Shown piece by piece: positions 35,339-47,844 of a stretch of 64,000 nucleotides of DNA. Origin of the DNA: Setaria digitata. Taxonomy: Eukaryota > Nematoda > Chromadorea > Rhabditida > Setariidae. Position 1 is the first letter of the stretch, and every line of letters begins with the position of its first letter. The notes under the pieces were generated by a model. The model saw nothing but the letters and a program-made list of their open reading frames with translations. It did no database searches and was not told where the DNA came from. The stretch spans positions 363,187 through 427,186 of the forward strand of contig RCAB01000013.1 of assembly GCA_003640385.1 (NCBI GenBank). The letters run 5' to 3'. The position numbers and the translations under genes are program-made.

Positions 35339-38300
35339 TTAGTTTGTAATTTTTTTGTCATGCAAACAAAATGAAGGAGTCGAATGAGATGATGATTCTG
35401 TAGTGGTACTCGTCGTGGCACTCGGTGTTCCAATCACTGTGCTAGGCACAACAAAGAGATCAGGCTTAGTGTTATGGCAAACGACTCCTGGTCCACCAAG
35501 AGGAGGTTGCCATAATTCATAATCCAGCTTTGTCAGCTCATCTTTAATCATTGTTAATACTGTTGCTGACGTATCTAGAAATATAATGACTAAAATACTT
35601 CAAAACAGTTACATGTGGCGGACAATTTCAAACCAGCCAGATAGGGAAATTGCAACCAGCATTCTTGTAAGCATAATTCATAAAAAGGAACTGAAATATT
35701 GTGCTTGCAAGGAGCAATAACTGTTGAGCGAAACACAGGGAACCAGTGACAATAAATACAGTGTTGTAAACTGTTGCTAATACTTCTCCTTATTATAAGC
35801 AACTTATTCCCACGAATTAAAAGTCACCCAACCAACAACTGGATGTTTGGTGGAATTTTAATTTTTACATATTAATCGTAATAATGGATTTTTTTTTTTT
35901 ATAATACCTGGTTTTAAGAAGGCAAAAACGCTCCCACCACCACCTGCACCCGTCATTTTCGGATGTATTCCATATCGTGCAAGTAATGTACAAATTTGAT
36001 CAATTTTTGGATGACCAACACCCAATGCGATAAGTAACTGATTGTTTATTCGACATAAATCCTAAAATGTAACATAAAATTTAGAATGGGTAGCATACAA
36101 CATATAATTTTGTCTTTAAATTTGAATATGCCTGTGAGGGATCAATAACAAGTATGGAAAGGTCAAAAATTTATCAAATTAATTCTAATTTTTACATATT
36201 ACTCGTAATAATGGATATTTCTTTTTGTTTTTTTGTGATACAGCTAAGCATTAGAATGCGAGCATTAAATTTTCTCTGACATTCTCAATTCTTTCCGTAA
36301 CTGAACTAATTTGCAATGCGAATGGTTTAATATTTCTGACATGCACTTTTTTGAATCATGCGCCACACGCAATCATGTGCTATGGTTAGAGGAGTACCAA
36401 AACAAACGAAAAACCGCCAAAATCGACCGGATTTCACAAGCTTAAAGAATGAATAAAATTGACGATTACTGTTGAATGCAAACCCTTTCCAGTAGATGTG
36501 GTCCGAACTAACGGACAGGTAAGAAAAAAGAGTGGAAACCATCCCGACACAAAGCAAAAGAGAAAGGAAACTAAAGAACAAAACTAAAAAAGTTTAAAGG
36601 AGGAAGAAGATTCTTTTGTCGTACAGCTTACATTAAGCTTAGAAAATGAATCGGCAAGCTGTCCTCGTTCATACTTCTCCGAATTAGCTCCCGATGTACC
36701 ACTAGCTGCAGAAGCATTACTTGTACGTTTTCCGTCAGCGGCGTAAGCACTGTGAGTTGGTAAATGTGCTCCACTAATCGACTGCTGTTGCTGTTGCTGT
36801 TGCTGAGAATGTCCACTGGACTGCAAAATTTACAGGAACACTGATTTAGAAACACTAAACAAGTTGTTAAATACACCCATCATCACCGAAAAACAATGTA
36901 TTGAATGAAACAAATACCCAAAAATGGAAGTGACGGAAGCTACTCAACAATACCCCAAAAATTTCTTCTTTGAAATTAAATCCTAAATCTACAGAATCAA
37001 AGAATTTGGCTTTAGATGCCGCTCTAATCTTTTCCTGAGACATCAAATCTAAAATCGAAAAAAAAAAAATGAAATTCAGCAGCCACAGAGAATAGAAATT
37101 ACGATTACCATTCATATCTTCAATATAACTATGCATTTCTTATTTAAAGAATCGAACTAAAAATTTTTGCAACTTTATCAAACTGACATTTACCAGTGAT
37201 CAAAAAAGAGTATATTCCGATTTTTAGTGAACCCCGCTTACTAATGTACAAGAGCAGGAAAATTTCTAAATTCTAAAATTTAACCTCCAAAGTGCGAACA
37301 ATCAGTTAGCTTCCTAATCATGACGACCAACACTAACGCAACTAGGCGAAGGAAAAACAAAAACTCTAGTTGAACTTTACGAAAACAAAGTAAGCATAAA
37401 ACATGCATGTTTTCATCAAGTGAGAAAATGAGCCGTGCTAATTAAAACAAAGTCCCCCTCAGTTTCTTCTCCATTCCACCGACACATTTCAATCCAACTA
37501 GAAAACCAAGAAATTTAATTAACTGTCCAATTAATTATTTATACTCCATTTTATTGAGCTTATAGGCGCTACTCAGGGTTTAAATCCTAACATGAATTAT
37601 GTTAGAAGCATTTGGACAAAAACGGAATTTTGCCGAAATCCAGACAGGTGTGGAGCTAATGGAGCTAATCATATCCTTCTATCCATCATAAAACTCCTTT
37701 TAATCAATTTCTTTTAAATTTCATTTGCAGGAAAACCAACAGAATATAATAAGACCAATAAAAGGAAAGCCACAAAACAGCACTAAGCTAAATTCCACTG
37801 AAGTAACTGCATAAAATTTCCTGGCACTATTACATTTTACATGAAATCACCTCGGAGAAGTGTCCAGAGCACTTCAGTGAAAAATATCTTATGACGGATA
37901 TCACATATATTAACTAACACCTTCATCCAAACTAGTTTCAGCATGACCTTACTGCAAATAAACAAAGATGATTCACTTTGAAAATTATACTGAGAATTTT
38001 GAAGTGAGACCGAACATAAATTTTGTAACAAAATGCGAAATACCTTGGCAGAAATATTTATATTAAAATATTAACTGGGACAAAAAAAAAAGGAAGATTT
38101 CATTCCTTTCACCTCAATGCATAAAATCAATTTGAGGTGGACTACATGACTTTTTTTTTTTTTTAATTAAATCTTATTGTAGAAACACCAAACCTACTAT
38201 TACTAGAAATTGGTTTACAAACAAGAAGTTTAAGCTTAAGTGAGTATGTGCTTATAAACAAACCATGCTGATCAGTTATATGTAGGAAACTCCACTTCTA

Positions 38301-41300
38301 TTCTTCCCTACGCAAACATGCAATGCAATTCAGACCACTGGAACGCTTTCAACTTAATTTGAAATATGGAGTTCCATTAAAATATAGCCTTGTTATAGCT
38401 GGTATCACCAGTAAAAACATACGAGGCAGGAATAACACAGAATTACATAGAAAGAAATCATAGAAATCCCACTATTAATGAGTCCTTATCTAACACACAA
38501 GTTGTCAAAGATGAATTCGAAATAAATTAGTTAGTATACTTTTACTAAAATTAAAAGATAAAAAGAAGATAATTGCCTGTAAAGACTGATGATCACCATC
38601 AGCACACGCTGTGGCAGCTGAGCTGGTACTATTACCACCATTCGGCACTTTTTCATCGTCACCATTTTCTTCTGGTGGCCGATGCAATATTCTTGCTGCA
38701 TCGCGTGAGATTGCGTCGATAGCATTGAAGATTGATTCAACAACATCAGGGAACTAAAATCAACTTCTTGCTTAAAACTGGTTTTCCAGTAATCAGTAAA
38801 TTTTACGAAAAATGGAAAAGAATACAATATTTAGTGTTCTACGTCTTCTAAGCACCGTAAACTTCAACCCCAAAGGATCCATGTACTTTCCGCATTTACA
38901 ACACCTCCTGCGAAAAAAAAATGCATTTAAAAACCGCTACCATGAATAATTAACAACACTCTGAATATTTTCTTAACACGCACTAATATGAAAACCAGAA
39001 GACTCTTACCTTCTTCAAGCGCTCTTTCACTGTTTGAACCATTCTTGAAGTATTTCTTTCCACTCTTGAATTAACCAATATTACCCTGAGATCGGGGAGA
39101 CTAAAAACATTCGTCATTTATTTCTGTTACGCGGTTCAAAAACAAGGGTACTATTAACTTTTTGAAGATTTGCACAAGCCTACTTATAAAAATTTGCGGA
39201 ACAAAAAAGTAAAGAGAAAAAGACGAAAACAGTGCATTTCTTTCTGAAAAAAAAAATTATGTCAGAAAAATCTATAATCTGTATAGAGTAAGGAGAATCT
39301 ATGAAAGAAAATGAAAGCTAACTTTCTTAAATGTTGAATGCATGTTCCCGGTTTGAAACATGCAACACCCCCTGAAAAGGATATTTGTTAATCAAATTTA
39401 AAAAATGAAAAAAGTTTCCACAGAAACACAGAAGGACCTAGTTCTCTTATGGAAACACTTTTGTTATATAACCACCATAAAATATTTTTTATACGTATAT
39501 CTATGATATTTCAAAGCTTATTTTCAAACATGTGAAATCCTTCACTTCTTGTCTCCGAATTTCGAATTCGATGCAAAGCTTCAAAGACTAGCTGACAAAA
39601 AATAAAATCAGTCGCTAACCAACAATAAGTGTGCAAGATTCTACACAAGGACTGTTTGCGCATGGCACAAGCAGTTTTAATTATGCTATTTCATCGATGT
39701 GCAGCATAATCTCGAGACTTTGCTGAGGAATTTGAAAAAACAAAAAAAAAAAAAACTGGAAAATTGCTTTCTACAAGGGAAATAAATACAATTTCAATAA
39801 AGGATTTTAATACAAACCATAAGTACACACGGCCGCATCAAGTCCAGAAGCTCGTCCGTGTATGAGAGATTCAGCCGCAGCTGACCATTTCCTGATCATG
39901 TCCAAATGTTGATCTTCCCATGTCAGTGATCCCTCATCATTCACCTGGATGGATGAAGATAATAAGTACTATATAACTTCGCCAAACTGGAACTCAATCA
40001 ATCAACAAATTTTTTCTAGCAAATTTAACGATAATTTGCTGCTCTTTCCAATAGCATAAAATTTTTGCTCCCTACTCATAAGTACAGAAACTATAAAATC
40101 AAAAGCAACTGCTGGAAGGCGTGAATATCCGTCTCTATTGTTCTTTCAAATAAATAGCAAAATATGCTATTTGAATGTCAAATTTCAGTTATGAGGTTCA
40201 ACAGTTACTTTCTCACATTCACTACAGATGAGTCAAAAAGATCCAAATGTCAATTATGTCACAATCGGAATACCGCTCAAATCATTTCTGATTTCCCTCA
40301 ATGTACTTAAAATTCAATAACTAATACAATTCAAGATAGTCGAAGAAAGAAGATCTCTCGTGCTTTATTTGAAAATCATACTACGAATGTGCTACTGTTG
40401 TTTTTCTGTATTTTTCTGTACCCCTTTGAGTACTGACACTTATTAAATATAAAAATTGCTCTTCAAAGATGAAAAATAACAAAGAACAGCGAAAATCAAA
40501 CAAATTACAGGAACTGATGGGGCGGGAATCAGGCCAGCTGTTTGTAGTAAAGCAGCTGCAACGCAAACACAGTATGCACCTGAAAATAGACCCAAAAAAT
40601 CTTCCATTTATAGAAAAAATAACTGATTGAAACTAAATGCAGTTAATTTTTTAAAAACCAATTGTTACCTGACGAACCGAGACCAACACAAGAGGGAAGT
40701 TTGAAGCGGATAGTGACTTTTACAGCAAGTATATCCCTAAAACAAGTTACTGAAAGTCTACAATTACCAGTTCTATTGAGATTTCCAACAGATTCGTAAG
40801 GAAACAGATGAGCTAGAAAAAATTGTAAGTGTAGAAATAAAAACAAAAAGAGGTCTCATTATATGCAGAACTGTCTCAAAAAAATTGCGACCAGAAGAAA
40901 CGAAATCTGAATCTGAATGATGTACTAATAAGTATAATTAATAATAATCAATAATGACAATAATAATGATAATGACAATGGTAATAATAATAACAATAAA
41001 AACAGTGATAATAATTTAATAATAATAATAACAACAATAGTAATAACAGCAGTTAATAACAAAAATAATTAGTAATAAAAATAATTAATAATAAAAATAA
41101 TTAATAATAAAAATAATTAATAATAAAAATAACTAATAGTAAAAATTATTAATAATAAAAATAATGAATGATAAAAATAATCAATAATAAAAACAATTGA
41201 TAACAAAAATAAATCGTAATAATAATAATAATATTAATGATCATAACAATAATAATAATGATAGTAATAATAATAATAATAACAATAATAATAATAATTA

Positions 41301-42710
41301 ATAATAAAAATAATTAATAATAAAAATAATTAATAGTAAAAATTATTAATAATAAAAATAATGAATGATAAAAATAATCAATAATAAAAACAATTGATAA
41401 CAAAAATAAATCGTAATAATAATAATAATATTAATGATCATAACAATAATAATAATGATAGTAATAATAATAATAACAATAATAATAATAATTAATAATA
41501 AATAAATGAATAATAGTAATAATGATAAGCCGACATCAAAAAATTTTGAACTGAAAGGCAAACTTTTTTCGCTGTGCCACACCAAGAAGAAGATACCAGA
41601 ACGCCAGTATCGCTAAATGTTGTACACCGCACTGATCTTCACAAGATCCGCTCAGTTTTCGGGCTATAGGCACAAGTAACTCGAGGGATGGTGGCAATCC
41701 ATCATCAACTGTATATTCTGTGAGTAATGGATAGAGTCGTATTTTAAAGGGATGAAAACTAAAAAAAATTATTCGATTTGAAAAAGTCATTCATTAGGGT
41801 AAGAAATGTCAAGAGCGCAGTTTCTTCGCCCATTACAATTAAAATGATGCTTTAACTTATAAAACTGAAAGCGTGTCCACTTTAGTTTATTATATTAATA
41901 GCGGAAGAAATGAGCAGCTGAAATCCAAAATTCCAAAACAAAAAAGCATCGTCTCTCATTTTCTTAAAAAAAATCCATTAAAAAAAAATTCAAAAATATC
42001 AAAATTTTCAATTATAAAACTCTACACAAGCAACAAGGCTGAAACATTCAACTGCCATTTATTTTTTAAGTCAATTTTTATTTTTCCGAATAATGAAAAA
42101 AAAAAAGGAAAATGAAAACAAACCAGAAAGACGTTCCCCAGCTCTCAAAAGGTCCTTTAACAACCACGTTTTCTCAACACCGAGAGCAGGTAACGATAAA
42201 TATATCCTGCCATCAGCCGAAGTGAATAAACTAACGTATGTACGCAAATCTATAGATCCAGCAACTGCTGTCTGTAAGGAAATAGGAATTTTGCATGCTA
42301 GTAAACAAAAATTCAACAGCAAATGCATTCAGCAACTGTGGTATTAGATGCTGCATGTTTTTACAAAATTTTATATTATAGGGCAGCTTAACCGCATATG
42401 CTAATACCTTATATGAATAAAGTAATAAAAGCTATGTAGAAATTCTCTTGTTTCCTTAAATTTACCGCACATTTCATAGGTGAAGTTCACATATAATAAT
42501 TCAAGCTAATATCTTATTAACCAAAGTCTCATTCTTGAAATCTCGACGAAATTCTAACAAAACAATCAATCCTTACAATGAAAATCAAATTTGAGAGAAA
42601 GAAAAAGTAAAACGAACTCGTCCATAGACGACAGCATGTTCGCCGAATAAAATAATCTTCCCAGGGGCACTTATATATAAGCCACCAGAAGAACTCGACA
42701 AAGATCGCAT
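35339..42710 (-). CDS. Mevalonate kinase
   Basis: Mevalonate kinase (GHMP family) phosphorylates mevalonate in isoprenoid synthesis. Twelve exons: 42710-42618, 42271-42124, 41717-41564, 40736-40669, 40579-40509, 39944-39818, 39371-39323, 39100-39010, 38753-38577, 36820-36632, 36061-35908 and 35574-35339; phases agree and give 518 residues (human 396). Motif 1 is APGKIILFGEHAVVYG (Lys18), motif 2 LPSCVGLGSSGAY near 145-157, then SLIHGRASGLDAAV with the catalytic Asp at about 214, and motif 3 KMTGAGGGGSVFAF. GALGVGHPKIDQ-type sequence and LGGPGVVCHN near the C-terminus also fit. Between AIDAISRDAARIL and the INNQLLIALGVGH block lie about 100 extra Gln/Ser/Ala/Asn-rich residues. The start is tentative: the first exon stays open upstream to an acceptor at 42776, so a longer N-terminus is possible. 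The intron after 38577 seems to begin with GC. Confidence 0.93.
36632..36820 (-). other. Gln/Ser/Ala-rich insertion exon of mevalonate kinase
   Basis: This 63-codon, phase 0 exon holds a run of eight Gln (alternating CAA/CAG) followed by Ser/Ala/Gly/Thr/Asn-rich sequence. Together with the end of the preceding exon (PPEENGDDEKVPNGGNSTSS) it forms a stretch without counterpart in the human enzyme, placed before the helix that leads to the GTGAGGGG-type ATP motif. Confidence 0.75.
40925..41525. repeat. AT-rich trinucleotide minisatellite with 197-base higher-order repeat
   Basis: About 600 bases made almost wholly of TAA/AAT-type units lie in an intron of mevalonate kinase. On top of this a unit of about 197 bases occurs twice: markers such as GTAAAAATTATT at 41139 and 41336, and the following ATTAATGATCATAAC segments, recur with the same spacing. 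The Ile/Leu-rich open frame on the minus strand here is a by-product. Confidence 0.9.
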
Positions 42711-42775
42711 TGGCGATGTGTGCGAGCTACTGTTTGCCGTTAAGAGACGGGAAGAAGACGCCGGCGAATCGTGAA

Positions 42776-44650
42776 CTGAAACTAGTAGAAAACATTAGAA
42801 ATCCAACTCTGAAATGAATCTTCAAATCTGCCAATTTTTCTCTTGTAATACGAAAAATATCCTGAAGTGTTTTCGAAGAAACTGCTGCTCCCGAAAAAAC
42901 TGAGAAAATATAATGCATTGAAAGCAGTTTCTTTGCCAATGAGAAGAAAATATGCAAAGGGAAAATTAGTAACCAAGATGGTTCAGACTATAGCACTGTG
43001 CTTTACAAACAATTACAAAAGGGACTCCTCCTTCACCTCCGCGTCGTAAACATAAAATGGATTCAAATGCGAGCAGTATTTTCCGTCAGTGATGTTCCGT
43101 GACACTGGTAAGAAATCTATAAAGTGAGCAAATACCCAGGCGGCAGACTTTGATCTTATAATCAACAACCATCAGTAAGAAGCTTAATATGCAACAAACA
43201 GTGACTTTTACGACTTCTCTTCTCAAGAGGTAGAAGTTTACTTGGAAACGAGCAAGAGCAAAAGTTAATTATTCTATTACTTAACGACAATCATTTCTTC
43301 ATTCAAAATGGTTTCGTTACGACAAAAAACAATGTAGGCACAGAGGATAATTAGGGATGACAATGTCAGCTAAATGAGTAATTCATCTCTTCAGTATATG
43401 CTGTGTACTTGAGAGATAACACTGACGATATGAGTTAATATAATTTCAGAATTCAAACAAAAAGAAAGGAAGAGAAAATCGGAGACAGCCGACTGATGAT
43501 TCATTCCGCAACCGTTCTCTAGATATTCCTGCGCGGTATCGATTTCAGTAATTTTAGGATTTAAGAAAAGTGAAACTGAAGCGTAGAGGGTAAAGATAAA
43601 AAAAAATGCAGGGACGATAAATCAGAAGCAGAAATAATAAACGAGGCGAAATAACAGCGGGAGGGAAAAGGGTAGACAGATGGATAGAAAAAGAGATTAA
43701 AGGATTAACTTTGAGCCAGTGATAATGTAATTAAAGTATGAGAAAGACGAGAACTAATTGTGAAGGCTTCAATGCAGTAAGTGAAGAAACACGTACAAAA
43801 GTCAAAATATGACGGGTTCTCTTCCACGGACAACGCTGTAACGACGGATGCCGTGGAGCTGAGTTTCCGTTCACGTTCTCTTCCTTCCATTATAGCATCG
43901 AGCAGGAGCAGTGTTCTTCTTGCTGCTGCTGAACTTTCACCGCACTGCAACCCGACTATTCCGCAGATGCCAAATGTGAGAAGAGCAATCTGTCACTACA
44001 ACTGAAATCAGCGGGAACTCCCTTTCGACACTCAGTAGCAGCTGCTGTTGTCTTATTTCGATCGGTCTCACTAGACTTATTTCATTTCAGGCTTCTAGCA
44101 ATTACCGCAGGTCGTGCCGCGGTTGAGACGGTCCGATCAGGCTGGCCTACTCTTAAACAACAACAAAAAGCTGACTGATCAACGCATTCGGCCGACCCTT
44201 CTGCGCTGCGGACAGATGCAGACATACACACAGACAAACTCCCGCACGCACACGCACACGCACACGCGCATGCAGACATATATACACGCAGACACGATGT
44301 AAAGGCATGTGGCTCTGGCAGGGCTGCGTATTGTTTGGAGCCAAAAGTGGAGACCGTATAGTCCGTAGAGAGTGGGGCGCTGCCTGACAGCAGGAGTGGA
44401 GAGGGCGCAGAAGGCTGTTTGCTTCCATCTCGACGCTGCGAATCTCACGATCGGTTCTTACTTCCCCCTCCTTCGGACGCCAACAACTGCATTTCATCTT
44501 GGAAGCCAACCTAGCTGGAGCTAGCCTCGTTAATAGTACACATGGCCTAGGCTTCCAGGTGCTTGTTTCGTCGATACTCGAATGAAGTGACGTAATGATG
44601 ATAGCAGGAAGTACATGTGATTTACAACCGAATAGTAAATCCTTCAAAAC
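42776..44650. promoter_or_regulatory. Upstream region of mevalonate kinase with GC-elevated block
   Basis: The block 43700-44600 is less AT-rich. It includes a strong minus-strand donor (GGGGGAA/gtaaga) at 44462-44456, which could end a 5' noncoding exon of mevalonate kinase spliced to the acceptor at 42776. The 164-codon minus-strand frame here crosses a CA repeat and is not believed as protein. Promoter role is inferred. Confidence 0.35.
44218..44300. repeat. Imperfect CA/CACG-rich repeat
   Basis: Degenerate ACACGC and ACACAG units lie within the GC-elevated block upstream of mevalonate kinase, similar in setting to the CA run upstream of rpn-12. Confidence 0.8.
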
Positions 44651-46126
44651 TCAAGAAAATAGAAAGATGGACAAGTGTCGAAGATTCACTGCTTTCCTGA
44701 AGTTCTGTCCTCTGGACTTGAACTGGCCAAAGGAATATAAATATTCAAGGCTAAGAAATATGAATTGCGAGGTTCCTGTTCCGTCTAGTTTGCTTCCACT
44801 TTTCGCTTACCTTCTTAAACGAACAATCTGACAAGGAAGGTGGGAGTTCGTATGGAAAATATTGATGAAGAGTGCACACGGAATATTTTTTAGCACTAGT
44901 AATTTTAGTTTAAGGGAATGGAAGCAAGTCAGGGATTAGAGGGCATGCTTACTTCATTTCAATCAAAAATTACTGAACTAAATTATATTATTAAACTTCG
45001 AATGAACCTGCAAATCTTTTACATATGGAAATCCCCTAAATTCCGATTCTAGTCAGTTTACTTATTGTTAAGATTTTTAACATTAGTGTCATTAGACTGG
45101 AAACTATTTGCTTTACTGGCATTTATGCGAGATTTTTAATCTTATCACTTTGTTGCATAGAAAAGCGAAAATATTATTGCCATGTACTGTGAAAGTGATT
45201 TATACTAATCACTACTGCTGGTTTGGTATGAATGTTGCCAAGATTCTCAAATAAAGTCTTTGATTCTCCTTTCCGTTTTATTGTGATGGAGAGTTGGGAA
45301 AGAAGTTCCCACTGTTTTACTTCGTTAATATTTTGATTTTCCTGTTACAATTCTCTTTTTCTAATTGCTGAAATTGGTTGGCTTTGGTCAAAATCAAATC
45401 TGCAGCATAAAATCGCTAAAGAAAAGAGAACTACTATGTAAAGACGGTTCCCGATATTGAAATTGCGAACTTAAAAAGTTTTAGAATACTTTTGTAGCGA
45501 AAAATTTCTGAGCAGTGTGGCATATTTCCGTAGGAAAAGATCTTTTTCATCTGAGGTACACCGACAGCAGTATCTGCTACTTGAGAAGGGAGACTAACAT
45601 TTCATCTTATATTTGAAGCAGGAAATTTTTACTTCCATCACAAAGCGTTAAACTTGCACTAAAAAAGCAAGCAGCAAAGAAAAAGAAATTTTAGTCCAAA
45701 ATGAACAGCATGAGATATATTTGCCTTTGAAATTTTATCATTAACATAAACCGTTGTTGGGTTGGATTATAATAAATCCCTTAAAACCATAAACTGCTCA
45801 AAACCAACAAAAATATAAAAAGAAGTAAAGTGAAGTGAAGTGAGAGATATTGAACATTAACAAGGTGCTGAGGAAATTTCTACAAGCAAAATGTAGAAGA
45901 GTTAAATCAAACGAAAAGCAAGTCGAAAATGTGGGAAGGACGAAATCCTGTTATTCCGCAGTCAAATATTCTTAACACCAGGTTTACCATTAATTGTGTC
46001 TTCTCAGCCAGTGTAATTATTAATGCAGTCAACAGAGGAATAAGTGATAATGAAAGAACTAGAAAATAGCTGGGCACTTTCTCATGAAATCAATATAATT
46101 ATTTACCTTCACAAGGAAGAAAGTTT

Positions 46127-46250
46127 TTTGTTGTGATTGCAGACAATCTCGAGGAACCCCCACACAATCTCAAGAATGGGCAATCTTTTCTACATTCTTT
46201 ACTTAGTTTTGGGAAATTCGAATTTTTATGGCGAAGTGAAGTGGAAGTTA
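46127..46250 (+). other. Possible first exon with signal-peptide-like frame
   Basis: A good acceptor (GATTGCAG) is followed by an open frame with ATG 46176 reading MGNLFYILYLVLGNSNFYGE and a donor-like AA/gtatga near 46256. A hydrophobic start after an acceptor fits a trans-spliced secreted-protein exon. No following exon could be joined with confidence, so this remains weak. Confidence 0.2.
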
Positions 46251-46759
46251 ACCAAGTATGAGTATGAAACCTTTCAAGCTAAGGAAGGGTGATAATTAAA
46301 GGGCTATTGCTCCCGAATGGAACACCTTTAATTTAAAACGGCCTAAAATATACATTACATTGATCGACAAGTATCAAAATATGCATAGCTTATCTTTCTA
46401 CGTTAAATTCAGTGCTTTATTATATATCTGTTTGTAATAGAATAATACTTGTGTAACGAGCAAATCTCATTTAAGGTGTACCTCATAATTTCAAACGAAT
46501 TATCGAGGCTGAAATTAAGTTCGAGAATGGAACAAACTATTTGAAAGCTAATTGTATTCGTAGATCAATCGAAGTCAGAGATCCCATATGATATCTGACA
46601 CCTGTCGTAGAAGTGATTGAACACGCTATCTTAAGTGTTTGTTCAGAATCCCTGGTGAAATGAATGAAAACTTATGCAAAAATATATTAGCGAAAACCAC
46701 GAAATTAAGTTTAAAATTGAAATCAAAAATACTTCATTGAACTTTTAATAGAATTTTAG

Positions 46760-47040
46760 AACAGTTAGGATTAATCAAAAGAACAAGTTACCTGCGGAAC
46801 ATCGACGAAAGATCATGTCCGGTTTGATTTTATTGAATGCTTAATGTAAATAGGGCTGAACTGTTGATGAAAATGAGAATGATATTGATGAGATGACTGA
46901 AGATTCGGAATGGAATGAATTCCAAGGATGATTCATTGGCTTCTAATCTTCGTCGCTTTGTAGTGAGGAAAATCCAAAATTTCCAGAAGGACTAGTTTCA
47001 GCTTATGCTTTTACAAGTCTCAAAATAAAACAATACTGGG
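46760..47040 (+). pseudogene. Coding-like fragments, possibly a decayed gene
   Basis: After an acceptor-like TTTTAG at about 46754-46759 a frame reads TVRINQKNKLPAEHRRKIMS. Further on, one frame gives TVDENENDIDEMTEDSEWNEF, a stop, a second stop, and then SSSLCSEENPKFPEGLVSAY. The residue make-up looks coding, but stops and missing splice sites prevent a gene model. I cannot name a source gene. Confidence 0.2.
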
Positions 47041-47823
47041 GACGATCGTTGTAATAATAGTGGCTGATCACAAATTCAACGTCTTTCTTTATAGTTTCAT
47101 TTTAGCACATCTGAAATTCATTTCTCCATTAAATGAAAACAACAATAGCAACACTGCCAAGCTGGCTAACGATCCATTTCAAATATATTTTACAAACTGT
47201 ACTAAGCTAGGAGCTGTGAAACGCTTTGTCACAATCTATAATTGGCATTTTTAACGTTGAAGATGACAACGGACTTTTTTTGTGCAATCCCTTTCCGCCA
47301 CGTCTTTAAGCTTTGTTTGTTGTTACACTTGTTAAGCTACTAGGGGAGAGTTGAGTACACAAGTGGGAGTAATATCGAGAATGACGATGACGGTGGCAAT
47401 GACGATAATACTAAGGAAACTTAAAAACAAGAAAAGGTGGCAGAGAAGGTGAATGATAAATCATTTCGTTAAGAAAAATATATGCAGTCACTTTAAAGGC
47501 GTCGCGATTTTTAATTTGTGAAGAACTGAAGAATTTTATAAGCTCTTAAAGTGGGAAGGAAATGAAGAAAAAAAAAGATTGTTGAAATATTTCATTCAAC
47601 ATGATATGAAAATGAAGTAAAAGGCAGGGAGTTTGAATGCTGGCTGCTTGATGCCAAATAGTAAAGAGTCCGAAATTCAGGCCTTATTACTTGGCACTTT
47701 CTTAGATTACTGGCAAAACCGAGAAAAGCGTTTTAGCAGCCTTACACTTTCGTTGAATGTATGTGTTATTATTTCCTTTCTGTTTTCTTGAATGGACTTC
47801 GCACTCATTTCCTACCATTAGCC

Positions 47824-47844
47824 AAAAAAAAAAAAAAAAAAAAA
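47824..47844. repeat. Poly-A run of 21
   Basis: Uninterrupted A run on the plus strand. No target-site duplication or adjacent processed coding sequence was recognised around it. Confidence 0.9.

Noticed and set aside
36940..37070. Exon-like DLMSQEKIRAASKAKFFDSV segment in the mevalonate kinase intron
   Set aside because: Its incoming phase does not fit the phase 0 exons on either side and it has no mevalonate kinase counterpart.
41346..41585. Ile/Leu-rich minus-strand frame resembling a membrane protein
   Set aside because: It is a translation of the AAT-type minisatellite; only its first codons overlap the real mevalonate kinase exon.
44153..44647. 164-codon minus-strand open frame, the longest in the window
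   Set aside because: It crosses the CA/CACG repeat, is rich in Cys, Val and Arg from the repeat, and lies in a GC-elevated block where stops are rarer. A donor inside it fits a noncoding 5' exon better.
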